Shown: positions 45,096-54,018, counted from the first letter of the stretch. The stretch: DNA of 64,000 nt from Candidatus Zhuqueibacterota bacterium (GCA_022616415.1 JAKEEU010000276.1:32852-96851); one strand, 5' to 3'. The notes: generated from the letters alone by a model not told the origin. A program made the numbers and translations.

Positions 45096-45776
45096 AACTC
45101 GCGAGAAAAACAGCGCGCCCATGCTATTGCCGAGGAGTACCGCAGCAGGGGCTATGCAGTTATTGAAGAACCTTCGTCAGAGCAACTGCCTGACTTCTTG
45201 TCTATGTATCGCCCTGATTTGCTCGCAAGAAAAGGTGATGAGGCAATAGTTGTTGAAGTAAAATCACGGACAGCTTTGACCAAAGATCCCCAGATTAGAG
45301 ATTTGGCGCGATTGCTTCACAACAAGCCCAACTGGAATTTCGAGTTGGTCGTGGTGGGGGAAGATACGCCATTTGGAAGTCTGGAAGAGGCACGGCCATT
45401 TAAAAAAGAAGACATTCTGCAAGGCATTGAATCAACTGAGAAGCTGATTGAGTCGGGGTTTATTGAAGCTGCTCTGATGTCGGCATGGTCCACAGCAGAA
45501 GCCACAGTACGGTTGCTCATCGAGGCAGAAGGCCTCTCGCTTGACCGCTTCGATCCTCCATATATTCTTATGCAAGCGGCGACCAACGGCGTGATTTCCA
45601 GAGAAGATTATAACTTTTTGACAAAGGTGATGAAGCATCGAAACGCGCTTGCCCATGGATTCAAAACCGTTGACTTCGATCCTACTCTTGTAAAAGAGCT
45701 TATCAACACGATTAAACGCCTGACACAATCAACAACTGAAACTTATCTACCTCACGAGGTGGTTGAAGAAGTTTAA
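45084..45776 (+). CDS. PD-(D/E)xK nuclease (AHJR-like) with C-terminal HEPN-like motif
   Basis: 230 residues, GTG start. The N-terminal ~80 residues contain YRSRGYAVIEEPSSEQLPDF, then RPDLLARKGDEAIVVEVKSR, a PD-(D/E)xK nuclease core (D...E-x-K) of the AHJR-like restriction type. The C-terminal ~110 residues are helical and include KHRNALAHGF, which fits the R-x4-H signature of HEPN-type RNases and DUF4145-like domains. A dual-domain nuclease like this is probably a defence or toxin effector. Neither target is known. Confidence 0.7.
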   Translation: MEATNSREKQRAHAIAEEYRSRGYAVIEEPSSEQLPDFLSMYRPDLLARKGDEAIVVEVKSRTALTKDPQIRDLARLLHNKPNWNFELVVVGEDTPFGSLEEARPFKKEDILQGIESTEKLIESGFIEAALMSAWSTAEATVRLLIEAEGLSLDRFDPPYILMQAATNGVISREDYNFLTKVMKHRNALAHGFKTVDFDPTLVKELINTIKRLTQSTTETYLPHEVVEEV

Positions 45777-45810
45777 CGAGCAAGAGGCAGGCGCTGAGCA
45801 GAGAATTGAT

Positions 45811-46584
45811 CTACCGGTTTTCTTCTTTCGCGCTTTCCCAAAGCGCCTCTAATTTTTCCAAAGGCACGCTGTCAAAATGCTCGCCGGCGGCAGCGAGCTT
45901 GTTCTCAACGTTTCGAAAGCGCCGGCTGAATTTATTGCAGGCTTGGCGCAGCGTATCTTCGGCATTGAGGCCGAGCCAGCGCCCCACGGCGACCAGCGAA
46001 AACAGCACGTCGCCAAATTCGTCTTCGAGCTTTCCGGCATCGCCGTCGCGGCGCGCTTGCTGAAGCTCGACCAGCTCGGAGTTGAATTTTGCGATAACCT
46101 GGTCCACCTTTTCCCAATCAAACCCGGCAGCGCCGGCTTTTTGCTGGAGACGTTGGGCGCGCTGCAAAGCCGGCAAAGCCGCGGGAACGCCGTCGATGAT
46201 GGAGCTTTTGCCCTCGGCTTTTTTAAGCTTTTCCCAAAGCGACCGTTGCTCCTCTGCGGAATTGACTTTCATCTCACCAAACACGTGGGGATGGCGGCGA
46301 ATCAGTTTTTCCGTAATACCCGCAATGACCTCGCTGAGCGTGAAGCTGGAAGCTTCACCGGCAATCTGCGCATGAAAAATCACCTGCAGCAGCAGATCGC
46401 CTAATTCCTTGCGCAGCTCATCGTCATTCTGCTGGTCCAGCGCTTCGAGCACTTCGTACGTTTCTTCGAGCAGATAGGGGCGCAGCGATTGGTGCGTTTG
46501 CGCGCGATCCCAGGGGCAACCCTCCGGCGAGCGCAACCGCGCCATAATTTCAACCAACTTGGCAAATTGTTGGGCAACGTCCAT
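45811..46584 (-). CDS. mazG: nucleoside triphosphate pyrophosphohydrolase MazG
   Basis: 257 residues with two MazG domains. The first holds LRSPEGCPWDRAQTHQSLRPYLLEETYEVLEAL and ELGDLLLQVIFHA with the E-x2-E...E-x2-D metal set. VFGEMKVNSAEEQ links to the second domain (EDEFGDVLFSLVAVGRWLG). The enzyme hydrolyses all canonical NTPs to NMPs, cleans non-canonical nucleotides and can lower ppGpp. The length and motifs are normal. It is convergent with the nuclease gene. Confidence 0.95.
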   Translation of the reverse strand: MDVAQQFAKLVEIMARLRSPEGCPWDRAQTHQSLRPYLLEETYEVLEALDQQNDDELRKELGDLLLQVIFHAQIAGEASSFTLSEVIAGITEKLIRRHPHVFGEMKVNSAEEQRSLWEKLKKAEGKSSIIDGVPAALPALQRAQRLQQKAGAAGFDWEKVDQVIAKFNSELVELQQARRDGDAGKLEDEFGDVLFSLVAVGRWLGLNAEDTLRQACNKFSRRFRNVENKLAAAGEHFDSVPLEKLEALWESAKEENR

Positions 46585-46824
46585 CGTTCAAATCCGGCAG
46601 AAAGTTTTTGCTTGCAATGTTATCGTCATTTTGAGGCTCATCGAAAAACTCAATGACTTTTTTTAAGATAAACACACTTGCTGTAGGAAACAAGAAAATT
46701 TTACGTTTCTCTTCTGCTCTTTACCCTTGCGTTTTAATTTTACGTTTTACTCGTGCGTTTCACTTCATCCTTGACTCTTTAGCGGAATTTGGTTATTTTT
46801 ATAAGTTAAAAAATGATTGCCACC
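46585..46824. other. intergenic stretch
   Basis: AT-rich divergent region between mazG and the small membrane protein gene. I see no repeat, clear promoter boxes or gene. Confidence 0.35.
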
Positions 46825-47097
46825 ATGGGCCTTCTTTTTAAGATTGTTCCGCCCCGAAGATTCAGGTATGGGCCGCGGTATTATAATTTCGAACAGGAAG
46901 TCGATCCGGAGACGGGAAAGCGCCGGATACATTTTCGCCGGCTTTTGCGGCATCCCCGGCAGGCGAAGAAACCGCTGGTGTTATGGATATTGGTTGCCAT
47001 CGCGGCGCTTTGCTTCTATTGGCAGTTGCGCCACGGCATCCGTATCAGCAAGCCGCTGCAAGTAGAGCCTATCAAATTGGAGAAAATTAATCCTTAA
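46825..47097 (+). CDS. small single-pass membrane protein
   Basis: About 90 residues from ATG 46825 (an ATG at 46813 is also in frame). The N-terminus is basic and aromatic (RRFRYGPRYYNFEQEVD). One transmembrane helix lies near residues 54-70 (LVLWILVAIAALCFYW). The composition (RRLLRHPRQAKK before the helix) predicts a cytoplasmic N-terminus. It is not a family I recognise. It lies 45 bases before the cyclase gene and is probably co-transcribed with it. Confidence 0.65.
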   Translation: MGLLFKIVPPRRFRYGPRYYNFEQEVDPETGKRRIHFRRLLRHPRQAKKPLVLWILVAIAALCFYWQLRHGIRISKPLQVEPIKLEKINP

Positions 47098-47141
47098 GGA
47101 TCGTCTGTTCCCGAGTTTTTTCTTGGAAAGTCAGGTTCGTC

Positions 47142-48608
47142 ATGTTCATCTCGGCGTTTTGGCAAAAACAATCGGGTCACATCGTGGCGGGGCTAAGGGG
47201 AGTGTTGGTGCGCGCCGCAGCGATGTTCAGCTCGCTCGAGATCAAATTCAAATTGAGCATCAATATCGCGATTATCGTCGTCCTGGTGATTGTGACGTAT
47301 AGTCTGTTGATCTTGCCCGGCCAGCACCGTGTTTTGACCAAGGCCACGGACAATACCTGCATCGTGCTGCTGAAAAAGCTGAGTCAGAACGTGCGCGGCC
47401 TGATGTTGCAGAGCATCAACGATCCGGATGCGCTGGCGGAAGTGAGGGCGGAAGTCATTCGCACGCGCAGCATGGGGGTCGAAGGCTTGGAATATGTTCT
47501 TGTCAAAAATCGCCGTGATTCGGTAGTGGCACACTCGAACCCGGAATGGGGAAACGGCATCTTGCACCCGAACGAAGTGGCTGATTTGCTCAAAAACGAA
47601 GCCATGGTGATTCGTGAGAACAATCAAGTCTACGAGTATTATTATCCGATCATCATGCCGGATAAGGATCGCAAGATTCCGTTGGGCTATGCTTGCGTCG
47701 GTTTTTCCAAAAGTTTTTTTGCGGAACCGCTCAATAAGACCAAAAAACTCATCTTCACTTATGCGGCATTGGTGGTAATCGTCTCGGTGTGGGGGATATA
47801 TTTCTTCGCGCGCAAAATGGTCAACCAGCTTCACGAGCTTTCCCGCGCCGCGCGCGAAGTCGGCAGCGGCAACCTGGAAGTTCACGTTGCGCCGCGCAGC
47901 AAAGACGAGCTTGGGCAGCTCACCGGCGAGTTCAACAACATGGTGATGCATTTGCGCGAGAAAGTGCAGATGCAAAAGTTCGTCTCCAAGCTCACCGTGC
48001 AGATGATTCAAAACAGCGGCGGCTCCAAAATGGAGCCGCAAGAAGGCGAACGCCGCTACACGACCATTTTCTTTTCGGATATTCGCAATTTTTCGACCTA
48101 CGCCGAACTGTCCGAACCGGAGCAAATCATCAAGCTGATCAACATCTACTTCGACGTGCAAACGCAGATTATCGAGGCCAACGGCGGGGTGTTGGACAAA
48201 TTCATGGGCGATCAAATCATGGCGCTTTTCCAGGGTCCGGACGGCGTCGAGAATGCGGTGCGTGCGGCGGTGGAAATTCAACGGGCGGTTCGCGAGCTGA
48301 ACAAGCAACGCGACGTTGCCGGCGAGCTGCCGTTGTGGATCGGCATCGGCATCAACCATGGCATGGCGGTTATGGGGAAGATGGGATCGAAAAATCGCAT
48401 GGATTACACCGTGATCGGCGACGTGGTGAACATCGCCAACCGGCTGTGCGGCCTGGCGCGCGCCGGGCAAATCGTAGTTGAATACAGCCTGACGCGCCGT
48501 CTCAATGGGCATTACGCTTTTACGCGTTTGGAGCCGATTTACGTCAGAAACCGGATGAAGCCGGTGGATATCTGCGAAATTGATTACGACCGTGAAATTA
48601 TTCTATGA
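47142..48608 (+). CDS. membrane-bound class III adenylate/guanylate cyclase with HAMP domain
   Basis: 488 residues. The first transmembrane helix is ~42-62 and an extracytoplasmic sensor domain spans ~63-205. The second helix is ~208-226 (FTYAALVVIVSVWGIYFFA), followed by HAMP to ~280. The catalytic domain covers ~300-488, with FFSDIRNFSTYAE (first metal Asp), GVLDKFMGDQIMALF (second Asp plus the base-recognising Lys) and YTVIGDVVNIANRL. The Lys/Asp pair suggests ATP, that is cAMP production. The external ligand is unknown. Confidence 0.92.
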   Translation: MFISAFWQKQSGHIVAGLRGVLVRAAAMFSSLEIKFKLSINIAIIVVLVIVTYSLLILPGQHRVLTKATDNTCIVLLKKLSQNVRGLMLQSINDPDALAEVRAEVIRTRSMGVEGLEYVLVKNRRDSVVAHSNPEWGNGILHPNEVADLLKNEAMVIRENNQVYEYYYPIIMPDKDRKIPLGYACVGFSKSFFAEPLNKTKKLIFTYAALVVIVSVWGIYFFARKMVNQLHELSRAAREVGSGNLEVHVAPRSKDELGQLTGEFNNMVMHLREKVQMQKFVSKLTVQMIQNSGGSKMEPQEGERRYTTIFFSDIRNFSTYAELSEPEQIIKLINIYFDVQTQIIEANGGVLDKFMGDQIMALFQGPDGVENAVRAAVEIQRAVRELNKQRDVAGELPLWIGIGINHGMAVMGKMGSKNRMDYTVIGDVVNIANRLCGLARAGQIVVEYSLTRRLNGHYAFTRLEPIYVRNRMKPVDICEIDYDREIIL

Positions 48609-48620
48609 CCACCGGTTGGC

Positions 48621-48785
48621 GGCTCAAAAGCCCTTGCAGGTTGCCAATTGCCGGCTCAAAAGCCCTTTCAGGTTGCTGGCTCAAAAGCCCTTTCGGGTTG
48701 CTCGTTGCTTGCGCTTGACGCATCAACTGTTTTCCAGGAGCTGGCAACCAGCAACCAGCCACCAGCTACCAGCTACCAGACGCAA
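48621..48785. repeat. word-like tandem array
   Basis: Three units of GGCTCAAAAGCCCTTTCAGG-GTTGC (48621, 48653 and 48678) are followed by a shorter-period run GGCAACCAGCAACCAGCCAC...CAGCTACCAG. It overlaps the possible 5' end of the next gene. It is similar in style to the arrays at 19455-19578 and 62959-63145. Confidence 0.7.
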
Positions 48786-51051
48786 GTTTACAGCCCTCAC
48801 TTTATTCGCCGTGCTTGCCTGCATATTTTTTTCCGGGCAACCGCTGCAGAGCCAAAGCCTATTCCGAAATTATGGCGGCACGGCGAGAACGACGGGCTTG
48901 GGCGGACCGCAACTGCTTGGCCCGGTGGATGCGTCTGCGGCATTGTGGAACCCCGCGATATTGGCCGGCTTGAGAGAAGCTGAATTCATTTTGGCCTCCA
49001 ACCGGCCTTTTGAATTTTCTCTCGCCGGGGTGGCGGGATATTGGCCGGCTTACGGAGGTTTTGGCCTCGGCTTGGCGCGTTTTCCCATGGCCGGAACAAA
49101 CTTGGAAAGAATGAGTGCGGCGTGGGCGTATGCGTTCGGCAACATTTTTTCTCTGGGATTATCGTTGCACGGCAACCGGTTGAGCCAAGACGAATTTGCG
49201 ACCGCTGCAGTCGGCGCCGTTTGGCATCCGTTCGGCGAGCGCCTGCCTTTGTCCCGCGACCCCTATCCCAACTTTTTTAACGTTCCCCTGCCAACCTACC
49301 CGTTGGCGTTCTCGATCCAAGCGAGTGACGTGCCGCTGGGGTATGAACGTCTGAAACCGTATTACGTTGCCGGCGTCGCCGCGCGCTTGCAAAAAACCGG
49401 GCCGGCCCTGCTCGGCAGTTTGGCATGGCGCGAACGGGAAACCCGGACCCGGATCGGCGTGGCCCTTCCGGTTATTCAGAGCGTGGCGTTGTACGGAGGC
49501 CTTGCCGATTTCAAGCCTAAAAACGCCGGGATCGGCGTGGCGGCGCTCGGCTTCGGCTACAGCTTTGACGTGGTCTATTCGTTTGCCGACAAAAAACTGC
49601 TCTCGAGCGTTGCCTTTCGTCTCGGCCCCAAACCGGGCGACAGCGCTCGCCGGCACTTGTCTCGCGGCAAGGCGTTGATCAGATCAAATAATTTTCGCCG
49701 GGCTTCAAAAGAATTTGAACATTATTTCAATTATGAGGCGGAAGATATCACTGCACGGGAGATCGCCGCGGTGCTCACCAGCCGGATTCGCGAGGACGAT
49801 GATAAAATTGCCAGGCTGCTCGACGAGGCCGCCGCGCATGAAAGACAGTTCAAGTACGTCGAGGCGGCGGTGAATTATCTTAACGTCTTGCAAATCAACC
49901 GCGACCACCGCGCCGCCCGCGAAAATCTGGCGCGGCTCCAGCCCCGGCTTGATTTTTACATCTACCGTGAATACAACAAAGGCCGGCAATTTTTTGAAGA
50001 CGGCAATTATCCGCAAGCGCGAAAAGCTTTTGAAAATATTTTGCTGCTGCGCAAAAATTACGCCGGCGCCCGCGACTATCTCGATCGCCTCGACGATCTT
50101 CAACAGAAAGCGGCACAGGAAGCGTATTTGACCGGCTTGGGATATTTCAGCCAGCAAAATTTCGCCAAAGCGCTGGAGTTTTTTCAGCAAGCCCTGACGC
50201 TTGCGCCGAATCACGAAGAAGCGCAGGAATACCTCGACAAGGCTCAGTCCGCGCTGCAGCAACAAAAAGAGAAAATCGGCCGCTTGCTCGCCGAAGCCGA
50301 ACGCCTCAGCCGGCGGCAGCGAATCAACAACGCTTATCGCACCTATCGCGAAGTGCTCGATCTCGACCCGGAGAACGAAACCGCGAAGCAGCAAATACGC
50401 TTGCTGCAAAGCCGCATCGATGCCTTCGTCAACGAAAAATTGCAAGCCGCCAATCGCGCTTACGACCGCAGCGAATACGCTCAGGCCGCGGAGCTTTGCC
50501 AGCAGATTTTGGCGGTTGCTCCGCGCCAGGAAGAAGCCACGGCGCTGCTGCAGCGCATCGGGCAGTTCAACACGAAACGCGCCGAAGAATTGGTGCGGCG
50601 CGGCTTGGATTATTTTGAGGTGCGCGACTGGAACCGCGCCGTCGGCGAATTTGACAAAGCCTTGAGCTTCGATCCCAAAAACAAAATGGCGCTGCAGAAA
50701 CGCGAAGAAGCGCTCTCACAAAGCGGCATTCAGCAGCTTTTGGAGCAGGCGCAGGTTTATTACAGCCAGAATCAATTTCTGCAAGCCATCGAATTTTACA
50801 GAAGAATTTTGGAGCGTGATCCCGCTCATCCGGTTGCCCGCGCGCGCCTGGAAGCGTGCCAGCGGCAGCTCAATTTGCAGGTGGAAAAATATTTCGAGCG
50901 CGGCCTGCGGCTATATGCGGTGGATGATTACGAAGGCGCCATCCGCGAGTGGGATAAGGTGCTGAACATCGACCCGACGCACAAACAATCTTTGGACTAC
51001 AAACAACGCGCCCGGCAGCAGCTCGAGACGCTGCGCAAATTGCAGGAGTAA
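48715..51051 (+). CDS. PorV-like outer-membrane barrel fused to TPR repeats
   Basis: The frame is open from 48580, but codons before ~48770 are translated repeat array. A TTG at 48709 or 48715 or a later start is likely, so the 5' end is uncertain. A signal-like segment (ALTLFAVLACIFFSGQPLQSQS) leads to a barrel domain: TGLGGPQLLGPVDASAALWNPAILAGLREAEF, a PorV/UPF0164-style start, ~330 residues in all. About 450 residues of TPR helices follow (for example GRQFFEDGNYPQARKAFENIL). This layout would place a TPR platform in the periplasm on an outer-membrane barrel. Confidence 0.75.
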   Translation: MTHQLFSRSWQPATSHQLPATRRKFTALTLFAVLACIFFSGQPLQSQSLFRNYGGTARTTGLGGPQLLGPVDASAALWNPAILAGLREAEFILASNRPFEFSLAGVAGYWPAYGGFGLGLARFPMAGTNLERMSAAWAYAFGNIFSLGLSLHGNRLSQDEFATAAVGAVWHPFGERLPLSRDPYPNFFNVPLPTYPLAFSIQASDVPLGYERLKPYYVAGVAARLQKTGPALLGSLAWRERETRTRIGVALPVIQSVALYGGLADFKPKNAGIGVAALGFGYSFDVVYSFADKKLLSSVAFRLGPKPGDSARRHLSRGKALIRSNNFRRASKEFEHYFNYEAEDITAREIAAVLTSRIREDDDKIARLLDEAAAHERQFKYVEAAVNYLNVLQINRDHRAARENLARLQPRLDFYIYREYNKGRQFFEDGNYPQARKAFENILLLRKNYAGARDYLDRLDDLQQKAAQEAYLTGLGYFSQQNFAKALEFFQQALTLAPNHEEAQEYLDKAQSALQQQKEKIGRLLAEAERLSRRQRINNAYRTYREVLDLDPENETAKQQIRLLQSRIDAFVNEKLQAANRAYDRSEYAQAAELCQQILAVAPRQEEATALLQRIGQFNTKRAEELVRRGLDYFEVRDWNRAVGEFDKALSFDPKNKMALQKREEALSQSGIQQLLEQAQVYYSQNQFLQAIEFYRRILERDPAHPVARARLEACQRQLNLQVEKYFERGLRLYAVDDYEGAIREWDKVLNIDPTHKQSLDYKQRARQQLETLRKLQE

Positions 51052-51056
51052 CGTAG

Positions 51057-51075
51057 CCCAGTCGGCCCGACTGGG
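51057..51075. repeat. short perfect hairpin after the barrel-TPR gene
   Basis: CCCAGTCGGCCCGACTGGG is a perfect inverted repeat 5 bases after the stop codon. It parallels the hairpin at 34966-34984 in position and size. Confidence 0.55.
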
Positions 51076-51127
51076 AGAGAAAGGTAAAAGTTCAGCAAAA
51101 CACCTGTGAAAATTCGAAAAAATTGGT

Positions 51128-51157
51128 CCAACGGATGAAAAGCGGCCAACGGATATA
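51128..51157. repeat. half of an intergenic two-box hairpin element
   Basis: CCAACGGAT occurs twice, 18 bases apart, with spacer GAAAAGCGG. It is the left-arm form of the dispersed family and uses the same box as the hemC-hemD element. No right arm is present. Confidence 0.6.
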
Positions 51158-51161
51158 AAAT

Positions 51162-51635
51162 TTGACGAGATTCACTGAACATTTAATAGAGCGCTTGTGG
51201 TTGCAATTGCAGCCCGGCGATTGGCTCGTCGCATTTTTGTTTGTAACGCTGGCCGCCGGCAGTTTTTGGCTCGGTGGCATGATGCGCACGAGCGAACAAG
51301 CGGCTGGCAATCTCATCGCCGTCGTCATGGCCGGCAATCGGCAATTGACAACGCGGGACCTGGCCGCACCCTCTGATCTCGCCGTCCGCGGCGCCGTTGG
51401 TGAAATGCTTTTGCAGGTGGCGAACCGCCGCATTCGTGTTTTGCGCAGCACTTGTCCGAATCAAGTTTGTGTCCGGCAGGGCGCGGCATCCCGGCCGGGC
51501 GAAATGCTGGTCTGCGTGCCGAATCGGGTCGTCATCTTAATTCGTCGCGCCAACGAGGCAAAATTTACGAAGACGCCGGATGATTCAACGACTTCGGGCA
51601 CAATGACTTCGGACTATGACGCCGTTACTTACTAA
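51162..51635 (+). CDS. NusG domain II-containing membrane-anchored protein
   Basis: 157 residues, TTG start at 51162. An N-terminal transmembrane helix (WLVAFLFVTLAAGSFWLGG) is followed by a small NusG-II beta domain with the conserved STCPNQVCVRQGAASRPGEMLVCVPNRVVI segment. It overlaps by 20 bases the Gx transporter gene, a widely conserved pair linked to electron-transport or flavin/quinone-related modules. The molecular role is unknown. Confidence 0.88.
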   Translation: MTRFTEHLIERLWLQLQPGDWLVAFLFVTLAAGSFWLGGMMRTSEQAAGNLIAVVMAGNRQLTTRDLAAPSDLAVRGAVGEMLLQVANRRIRVLRSTCPNQVCVRQGAASRPGEMLVCVPNRVVILIRRANEAKFTKTPDDSTTSGTMTSDYDAVTY

Positions 51636-52137
51636 GTCGATTTTTCCGGCGCAACGGCTCGCCCGCACCGCGCTCTTTGCCGGTTTCGGATTGGTGATGT
51701 TTCTCTTCGAGGCGATCTTGCCGCGGCCGTTGCCGTGGGCAAAGCCCGGCCTGGCGAATATTGCCACGTTGTTGGCGCTATATTTATTAGGCGCCGCGAG
51801 CGCGTGGGCGGTAACGTTGTTGCGCGTCTTGCTCGGCAGCTTTTTCATCGGCTCATTTTTGAACCCGGGTTTCTGGTTGTCGCTCGCCGGTGGCTGCGCC
51901 GCCACCGCCGTGATGATAACGCTCAAAAAGCATGCTTCAGCACAATTCAGCATAATTGGCATCAGTCTCGCCGGAGCTTTGGCACACGTGCTGGCACAAA
52001 TCACTGTGGCCGGCTGGTTGATCGTGCGCCGCGTCGACATCGTCTATCTCCTTCCCGCCATGTTGTGGCCGGCGCTGTTCGCGGGGTTTGTGGTGGGGGT
52101 TGCGGCGTTCTTGCTGCTGGAGAGGCAGCAGGAGTGA
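51616..52137 (+). CDS. Gx transporter family membrane protein (heptaprenyl diphosphate synthase component I type)
   Basis: 173 residues with about five hydrophobic segments. RTALFAGFGLVMFLFEAILPRPLPWAKPGLANIATLLALYLLG is the family signature (PGLANI core), and LLRVLLGSFFIGSF follows. It is annotated as component I of heptaprenyl diphosphate synthase in older work, but it is an ECF-S/transporter-like membrane protein. It is coupled to the NusG-II gene. Confidence 0.88.
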   Translation: MTPLLTKSIFPAQRLARTALFAGFGLVMFLFEAILPRPLPWAKPGLANIATLLALYLLGAASAWAVTLLRVLLGSFFIGSFLNPGFWLSLAGGCAATAVMITLKKHASAQFSIIGISLAGALAHVLAQITVAGWLIVRRVDIVYLLPAMLWPALFAGFVVGVAAFLLLERQQE

Positions 52138-52204
52138 GGAGGTGTAATGGCTCAATTAATAATGTAGACAACTATTTAGTCATGCTGTAAGCATCTTGTC
52201 ACGA

Positions 52205-52348
52205 TCAAGTACGGTGCTGGCTTGAAACAAGATTACCACGAATGACATCTTCTCCACCAGTAACCTGAGGGATTGTGAGGAAGTCTAGATACTGCTTGAT
52301 CTTTGCAATCCATTGAATTACATTTTGAATGATAAACTGGATAAACAT
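52205..52348 (-). CDS. possible 47-residue protein or gene remnant
   Basis: The frame from ATG 52348 reads MFIQFIIQNVIQWIAKIKQY, then LDFLTIPQVTGGEDVIRGNL, ending at a TGA. The second half looks protein-like in composition, but no family was recognised and no clear ribosome-binding site is seen. The upstream flank carries the word TAATCTGTGTAATCC. It may be the tail of a lost gene within the 250-base gap between the Gx transporter and DUF1992 genes. Confidence 0.3.
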   Translation of the reverse strand: MFIQFIIQNVIQWIAKIKQYLDFLTIPQVTGGEDVIRGNLVSSQHRT

Positions 52349-52388
52349 TATCCGTGTAATCTGTGTAATCCATTATTGACGACATCCT

Positions 52389-53078
52389 ATGTTCGCCTTT
52401 GAGCGCCTAGCCGAAGAAAAAATTCGCGAGGCCATCGCCGCCGGAGAGTTCGAGCATTTGCCCGGCAAAGGCAAGCCCCTGTCTTTGGACGATTACTTCA
52501 GCGTGCGTCCCGAAGAGCGCATGGCTTGCTTGGTTTTAAAGAATGGCGGCTTTCTGCCGGAGCATTTGCAATTGCGCAAAGAATTGGAAACTTGTTTGCG
52601 CGAGCTCGAGCATTGCTGGGAGCATTGTCGCCGGCGCTTGGGCAAACTGCTGGCGCTGTCGCGTCAAGCTGCGATCAACACTGCCGAATCGCCGCGAAAA
52701 GATCGGCGGTTTTTTGTGCTCCGGTTTTGGAAATCCTGGGAACAAAACGCCGCGTCAGGGCGTGGGAAAAGGGTGAATGCCGTAGTGGCAAATCCGAATC
52801 GGCAAATGCTGCACGCGAAGCAATTGCAGCGTGCCTATCTCGACGATAGGCTCTGGCTGCGCCGGCAAATAAGCGAGCTTGCCAACCGCGCCGATGAAAT
52901 AGCCCAACGAGTACACGAAGTATTGGTCGAAAAAGAGATTCGCGATCAACGTCCCGTGGTTTTTCTGCTGGACAGTCCGGGCGTTTCGGCAAAAAACATT
53001 TTGGCGCAATTCGATCGTGAATTTCCCGCTCTGCCTTTAGATGGCAACGCCGCCAAGGGCCATGCCTTGAGAGAGTAA
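52389..53078 (+). CDS. DUF1992 (DnaJ-homologue subfamily C member 28 type) protein
   Basis: 229 residues. The N-terminal domain FERLAEEKIREAIAAGEFEHLPGKGKPLSLDDYF is the DUF1992 signature shared with DNAJC28. The rest is helical and basic, with a C-terminal strand-like end (RPVVFLLDSPGVSAKNILAQFD). Function is unknown. It lies 2 bases before the sirtuin gene, so they form an operon. Confidence 0.9.
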   Translation: MFAFERLAEEKIREAIAAGEFEHLPGKGKPLSLDDYFSVRPEERMACLVLKNGGFLPEHLQLRKELETCLRELEHCWEHCRRRLGKLLALSRQAAINTAESPRKDRRFFVLRFWKSWEQNAASGRGKRVNAVVANPNRQMLHAKQLQRAYLDDRLWLRRQISELANRADEIAQRVHEVLVEKEIRDQRPVVFLLDSPGVSAKNILAQFDREFPALPLDGNAAKGHALRE

Positions 53079-53080
53079 CC

Positions 53081-53839
53081 GTGAAGCGCCCCAGTTCCAA
53101 TCTGCTCGCGCTGTTGCGTGCTGATGCGAGCGTGGCGGTTCTCACCGGCGCCGGCATCTCGGCGGAAAGCGGCTTGCCCACTTTTCGCGGCGCCGGCGGC
53201 TGGTGGAAAAATTATCGCGCCGAAAATTTGGCGACGCCGGAAGCGTTTCAAAAAAATCCCCGGCTCGTGTGGGAATGGTACAATCATCGCCGTGACTTGG
53301 TTGGCCAGCACGCGCCAAATCCAGGCCATCTCGCGCTGGCGCAGCTTGAGTCGCTCTGCAAAACGTTTGCGCTCATCACACAAAATGTCGACGGCTATCA
53401 TCAGCGCGCCGGCAGCGCCAACGTCAGCGAATTGCACGGCAACGTCATGAAGAGCAGATGCAGCGGCTGCGGTCACGAGTGCGAGGCCGGAATGGAGAAC
53501 TGGAAAGACGGATTGCCCTATTGTTCTTGTGGCGCGCTGTATCGCCCCGGCGTGGTTTGGTTCGGCGAAACGCTCCCGGCGACGGCTCTGCAAAATGCCT
53601 TTGTTGCGGCGGAAAATAGCCGGTTCCTTTTTGTTGTTGGCACTTCCTCAGTGGTGTATCCGGCAGCGGCGTTGCCACAGTTGGCGCTCGAGCGCGGCGC
53701 TTATGTCGTCGAGATCAACGACGAAGCGACACCATTAACGCCGCGCGCCGACGAGTTTTTACAGGGCCGCGCAGGTGAAATTTTGCCCGCGCTCGTCGCG
53801 CTTATTCAATTGCAGGAAGGGCTGCCGGATAAACGCTAA
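53081..53839 (+). CDS. cobB: NAD-dependent protein deacylase (sirtuin, CobB type)
   Basis: 252 residues, GTG start. Motifs are VAVLTGAGISAESGLPTFRG (NAD binding), TQNVDGYHQRAG and the catalytic His in SELHGNV. A zinc ribbon follows (CSGCGHEC...CSCG), then RPGVVWFGE. Tyr and Arg in WYNHRRDL (Y-x2-R) match the class III signature associated with desuccinylase as well as deacetylase activity. It is co-transcribed with the DUF1992 gene. Confidence 0.93.
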   Translation: MKRPSSNLLALLRADASVAVLTGAGISAESGLPTFRGAGGWWKNYRAENLATPEAFQKNPRLVWEWYNHRRDLVGQHAPNPGHLALAQLESLCKTFALITQNVDGYHQRAGSANVSELHGNVMKSRCSGCGHECEAGMENWKDGLPYCSCGALYRPGVVWFGETLPATALQNAFVAAENSRFLFVVGTSSVVYPAAALPQLALERGAYVVEINDEATPLTPRADEFLQGRAGEILPALVALIQLQEGLPDKR

Positions 53840-53861
53840 GTGGCAGGTTGGAAAGGAGCCG

Positions 53862-53930
53862 TCATTCTGGAAGAATCTTTTTTACAGTTCGAGCCATTTG
53901 TTCAATACAAAAAAGATTTCTACGGAATGA
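53862..53930. repeat. intergenic hairpin repeat
   Basis: TCATTCTGGAAGAATCTTTT at the left pairs with AAAAGATTTCTACGGAATGA at the right, around a ~25-base loop. The left word also occurs at 44162. It may serve as a bidirectional terminator or be a dispersed repeat. Confidence 0.65.
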
Positions 53931-54018
53931 AGTCTTTCTCCATCATTTAACCAAGCAGTTACATTGCCAGTCTACTTGCGGTTATTTTTTTTAAGAAGCT
54001 TTTCAACTAGGTGACAAG

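Noticed and set aside
47193..48512. 439-codon open frame antisense to the cyclase gene
   Set aside because: H/R/V-rich antisense artefact without domains.
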